Of a stretch of DNA of 64,000 nucleotides, positions 60,556 to 64,000 are shown piece after piece. The stretch is from assembly GCF_021130785.1 (NCBI RefSeq), contig NC_060213.1:97952501-98016500 (forward strand). Reading direction: 5' to 3'. The notes under the pieces were generated by a model. It was given only the letters and a program-made list of their open reading frames with translations. It searched no databases and had not been told where the DNA came from. Source of the stretch: Homalodisca vitripennis (Eukaryota; Arthropoda; Insecta; Hemiptera; Cicadellidae). The position numbers and the translations under genes were made by a program. The number at the start of each line of letters is the position of its first letter. The stretch's first letter is position 1.

Positions 60556-60632
60556 CTGACGGTGGAGGGTCCAAGTTGTTGTGGGCCGACATGGCAGTTT
60601 TGTTCACTGGGGTTCACATTCCAATGTCAAAC
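60556..60632 (-). CDS. Candidate start exon of a host gene (77 nt)
   Basis: On the minus strand, TTTTTGTTATTACAG|G is a good acceptor with a T-rich tract, and CCGTCAG|GTCAGT is a good donor. The exon holds 40 nt of apparent 5' UTR, then CTGCCATGT, and 12 codons reading MSAHNNLDPPPS with one leftover base. It is GC-richer than its surroundings. This is the typical look of a second exon carrying the start codon; the non-coding first exon would lie above 60650. The peptide is too short to identify. Confidence 0.35.
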
Positions 60633-60815
60633 CTGTAATAACAAAAACTAATTAATGCGGATATTTAATTTGAGCAGGTTAAGTGCTAAATTAAATGAGT
60701 TTAATCAATAACTATTTTCATTGCTAATTCACTGACAACTTATAACCAATAAATTAATGTAGTGTTTTGCAATGCTAATGCAACAAGTTTCTAATCACCA
60801 ATTTCATTCCTATAC

Positions 60816-60874
<59 letters not shown>

Positions 60875-62019
60875 TACATACATATCATTTTTGTTGTTGA
60901 AATTTTAATAATTAATTACAATTTAAATCCATTTCCAAACTATAAAACATAGATAATAAATAACATTTAAATGGTTCCTATTTTTAGAAAATCTATAACA
61001 TAAATAAAAATACTTATTGAATGTATGTCATTTGTATTAAATATGAATTTCATACACTGATAAGATTATATAAAATGATGAAATAAATGTGATAAAAAGA
61101 GGGATACATTTAGTGAAATGCCTGTATCAAATGGATATGGGTAACTGTACTAGTGATTTGCATTTTATCAAATCGGTATTGTGTGAATATTAGAATAAAA
61201 GCACAAAAATTAAATCAGAACAACAACAGGGAGATAGTAGTAAAATTTATTTAAACACATCGCCATACTTGGTAGACTATGATAACAGAGCTCAAAGGTT
61301 AAAATTATATCAGCATTTGTCTCAGCAGATGAACATCTAAAAATGTAAACTGATAGAGACATATCTGCATAGTTATTTAATTTTTATGAACTTGGTCTAT
61401 AATGTTATCACCTACAAATAAATTAGTGCTGATTTACTACTTAAAAATGTATCATGAATAAAAAATAAAATTGATTTTGTTAAATCTAAGACAAGATTGT
61501 ATTTTAAAATGCTTTAGTTCTTAAATAAACACTAACTGCTGAATATATTTCTACATTTTTTTAATTTTTATCAGACGTGTAAAGAAAAGATGTTTTCTTC
61601 CCACACAATTTCATGTACACATTTTATGTAACAGAGAAAAAACAGGAGAGCTAAAATGGACCATGAAGGAATTCCATAATATACTTTTTCAATTCTTAAC
61701 AAGCCTTGTTATTTTTTTTATCCAAAACAATAACTATCAATTCTTTATTTCAACATGTTGCTTTCCATTATCTAAAGACAAAGTAAACCAACTAGGTTCC
61801 TTTCCTTTAACTCCAAAACTACAGAGTTATACAAAATAAATTGTGTGGGAATGAGCATAAAATACATGCAACAGATCCAGGAAATAGTAATTACCTATTC
61901 TCCTTTAAATCTTACAGATTGAATAAATAAAGTTCACTGTGTAAGACCTTCCAGGTCTTGCTGTTCATTTAAAAAGTTTATTATCTTTTAAGTATTTAAA
62001 AGAAGAATATACACAACAA
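60633..62019. other. AT-rich, possible intron
   Basis: AT-rich with no recognised coding apart from the (TA)n tract at 60818. If the exon at 60556-60632 is real, this is intron. Confidence 0.3.
60818..60871. repeat. (TA)n microsatellite, 54 bp
   Basis: An uninterrupted TA run, not associated with a tandem array or Helitron-like end. Confidence 0.98.
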
Positions 62020-62345
62020 GTGAAAGTTGATTTTGGCTCCATTTCATCTTTCTCTATTGCAGAGTCTGGAATTTGACACTGTCTCAGACTTGACTCCTGG
62101 AATCTGGAGACATGTTCATCTGAAGAGATCCAAAAAAAGGTCAGCATATGCTCAAAACAAACTCTTTACATCAGAGACACCTAGACTACAAAATATAAAA
62201 ATATAGTGTAATGTAGGTGAAGAGGCATTATCATACTCTTATGTTTCTGATACGATCTCTAAGTTCGGCGGAGCACCGAGTTTTCTACATATAACGTAGG
62301 GGTTGATTCAATGTGAATGTTGATTTTAGCTCCAGTTTACCTAAG
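62020..62345 (+). repeat. Dispersed relative of the 151-bp satellite, with a second core
   Basis: 'gaaagttgattttggctcc', 'agagtctggaatttgacact' and 'gtctcagacttgactcctgg' match the 28.0-kb copy, followed in the same order by 'tcagagacacctagacta' and 'gagcaccgagttttct'. After that a second core begins ('aatgtgaatgttgatttt' then 'agctccagttt') about 290 bp from the first. The dispersed element therefore contains, or is, a tandem of a roughly 290-bp unit. Confidence 0.72.
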
Positions 62346-62930
62346 AGGAAAGTGTGTGGAGATTTTTTTTAGTACTCCTACAATTTAACACTTCTTGCTA
62401 ACAGTTCTGCCTTTACATCTTAGAATTATTTTCACATATCACTGTTACTTATTTCCTTGTCCACCATTTTCACAAATGTTAATCAAACAGATACGGTATA
62501 TAAATATTAAATTAAGATTGAACACTGCAATGCTCTATACTTTTCCTCCACATTACATTGATAAAGTACCGTAATAAAATTATAGTTTCACAAAATCGGA
62601 GTTATTGTTTGTGGCAAAATAAACCGAAACATTCATATCAAATGCCTCGTTATTAAAAAAATGCAGGTTAAGAAGTAAAACTCACAAAAATCTTTGGAAT
62701 AATATCTACTTTATACATGCCTATTCGCATTTTTAAATCATCATAGAAGTCCATGATATTACATTTTTAATGCTTCTACTAAAAAGACAATAAGATTTAA
62801 CTTTTACTATTTCTCTACACAGAGTTTTAAATATCTCAAGTTACTAAAATCATTCATTGGAACTGTACTACCAAACGTTGCAGATAAATTTAATTACAAC
62901 TTACAAATTGAGAGCCTTAAATACAGCTCT
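62346..62930. other. AT-rich spacer
   Basis: Nothing recognised. Confidence 0.4.
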
Positions 62931-63099
62931 TCGAACTTCAAGTCTAGTTATTCGACAACGGATCAGAATATTGCAATATCTACTAATGACCATCACTTAT
63001 TACAAGAGTGTTTGGTATATATATTTAAAAAATTATATGCTTATGATGTTCCAGTTTTATCATCAGGAAATTGCGTGTGAAGCCGTGAGTAACAGCTAG
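62931..63099 (+). mobile_element. Helitron-like 3' end, orphan
   Basis: GGAAATTGCGTGTGAAGCCG and TGAGTAACAGCTAG, ending at 63099, match the Helitron-like 3' ends at 396 (minus) and near 20.2 kb. The next base is C, not T, and no matching TC start was found upstream, so the left boundary given here is arbitrary. Confidence 0.4.
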
Positions 63100-64000
63100 C
63101 ATACTATAATATAACACATGAAAACCACAATAAACAGGATTAGTGACTATCTAATTATCAGTGATAAATTTTACAGGATTATACAAAAATAAACAATTTA
63201 ATTAATAAAATAAAGTAAACTTAATTTCACCAAATACCACAAATTCGTACATATGCCCCTCCTAAGCATAAATTAAATTTTTAATCTCACTGCTATAAAC
63301 TAGAAGATAATAGTTTTCATTATGTAAAATTTATTTTAGATTTCGAAAGTACAACTTTGTTAAATGTATTTAAAGTTACATAATAAGTCATTTAAAATTT
63401 CTTAAATCAAAGAAATTTTCAGAGAATTGTGCTCTGTTAAATTATTTAGTAGTACATTCTAATATATAACGCCTTTGTTAAAACAACACAAACATATCTG
63501 GCAACATGACGAATTATTGACAACTGACAGCTAATCTTAACAGTCCGACAAGACTATTTTCCTTGTCAGAAATCAACTATGCAAACTGTCTAATTTTAAA
63601 GTTGTGATTCACACACACTTAACATTGTTATAGTTTTCCCTGTATTACGTCTTGCTAATAGTTGTTGGAGTCAACCATCGGCAATAGTTTGTCTGCTTGA
63701 TTGGAATAATGTTAATAAGGTTCTACACATTGTTTTACAAACTAGTTTTCATACTTATACACCATACAAAAAAGTAATATTAAAACATAAATTTTTACAA
63801 TAAATTAAATAATGCTCCAGGAGGAAATAGTATTGCTTGATTAAAGAATGTGAAGTAATGTTTTTCACTTATTCAAATGACTAACTAGATGTGCATTCCA
63901 TTTAATTTTTAATCCATAGATATTTTGTGTTCTTTTACTTGCTTAGGGGAAAATATACATATCAATTTAATAAAGAATTGTCTTCAAAGATAAATTTTTA
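63100..64000. other. AT-rich flank
   Basis: Nothing recognised to the end of the window. Confidence 0.4.

Overview
This window looks like intergenic, repeat-rich insect DNA. The support is AT-rich sequence with no bacterial gene organisation, a eukaryotic tRNA gene with A and B boxes, non-LTR (LINE) and Penelope-like retroelement remnants, Helitron-like ends, a DUF4817-type transposase relic of a kind common in insect genomes, and kilobases of tandem satellite. A hemipteran is my best guess, but that rests on general familiarity with such repeats, not on a diagnostic gene. No complete host protein-coding gene is visible. Almost all long ORFs are mobile-element remnants or by-products of satellite periodicity.

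Layout, left to right. 0-9 kb: a short complete Helitron-like element on the minus strand (396-882), a 709-bp TIR element (1950-2658), a 16-copy 151-bp satellite (2927-5352), a copy of a dispersed repeat (6480-7049), a faint LINE trace, and a 123-bp dimeric array (7690-8545). 9-15 kb: an (AT)n tract running straight into a 137/138-bp array (9518-11105), a promoter-like GC island near 12.1 kb, a perfect 19-bp hairpin at 12.7 kb, and tRNA-Leu(AAG) at 14986-15067 on the minus strand. 15-30 kb: a Helitron-like element with two possible 3' ends (19470-20429), three small degenerate arrays, a decayed LINE (23.56-24.79 kb), and a dispersed relative of the 151-bp satellite (28.0 kb). 30.9-33 kb: a minisatellite with a codon-length unit (Pro/Ser/Asn/Thr-rich) whose last 160 codons stay open, run into unique sequence and end at a consensus splice donor; a downstream 98-codon ORF is in the matching phase. 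33.4-38.1 kb: about 33 copies of a 141-bp satellite with a scrambled segment in the middle.

38-43.7 kb is AT-rich with no recognised gene. 43.8-49.5 kb holds a 5'-truncated LINE with an intact 430-codon RT ORF (minus), a Penelope-like GIY-YIG tail (plus), and a second LINE with endonuclease and RT broken by at least four lesions (minus). 51.2-52.9 kb is a 40-bp minisatellite passing into an 8-copy 162-bp array. 53.4-55.7 kb has a TIR element with an internally deleted transposase and another LINE tail. A third dispersed-repeat copy lies at 55.8 kb and a LINE C-terminal relic at 58.7-59.1 kb. Near 60 kb on the minus strand, two short sequences have good splice signals and compatible phase, one with a start codon; they are the best hint of a host gene running out of these repeats.

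The unifying theme is repeat birth: the 151-bp satellite shares its core with a dispersed repeat seen in three other places, the 162-bp unit resembles the 40-bp repeat beside it, and five independent arrays have settled on monomers of 123-162 bp.
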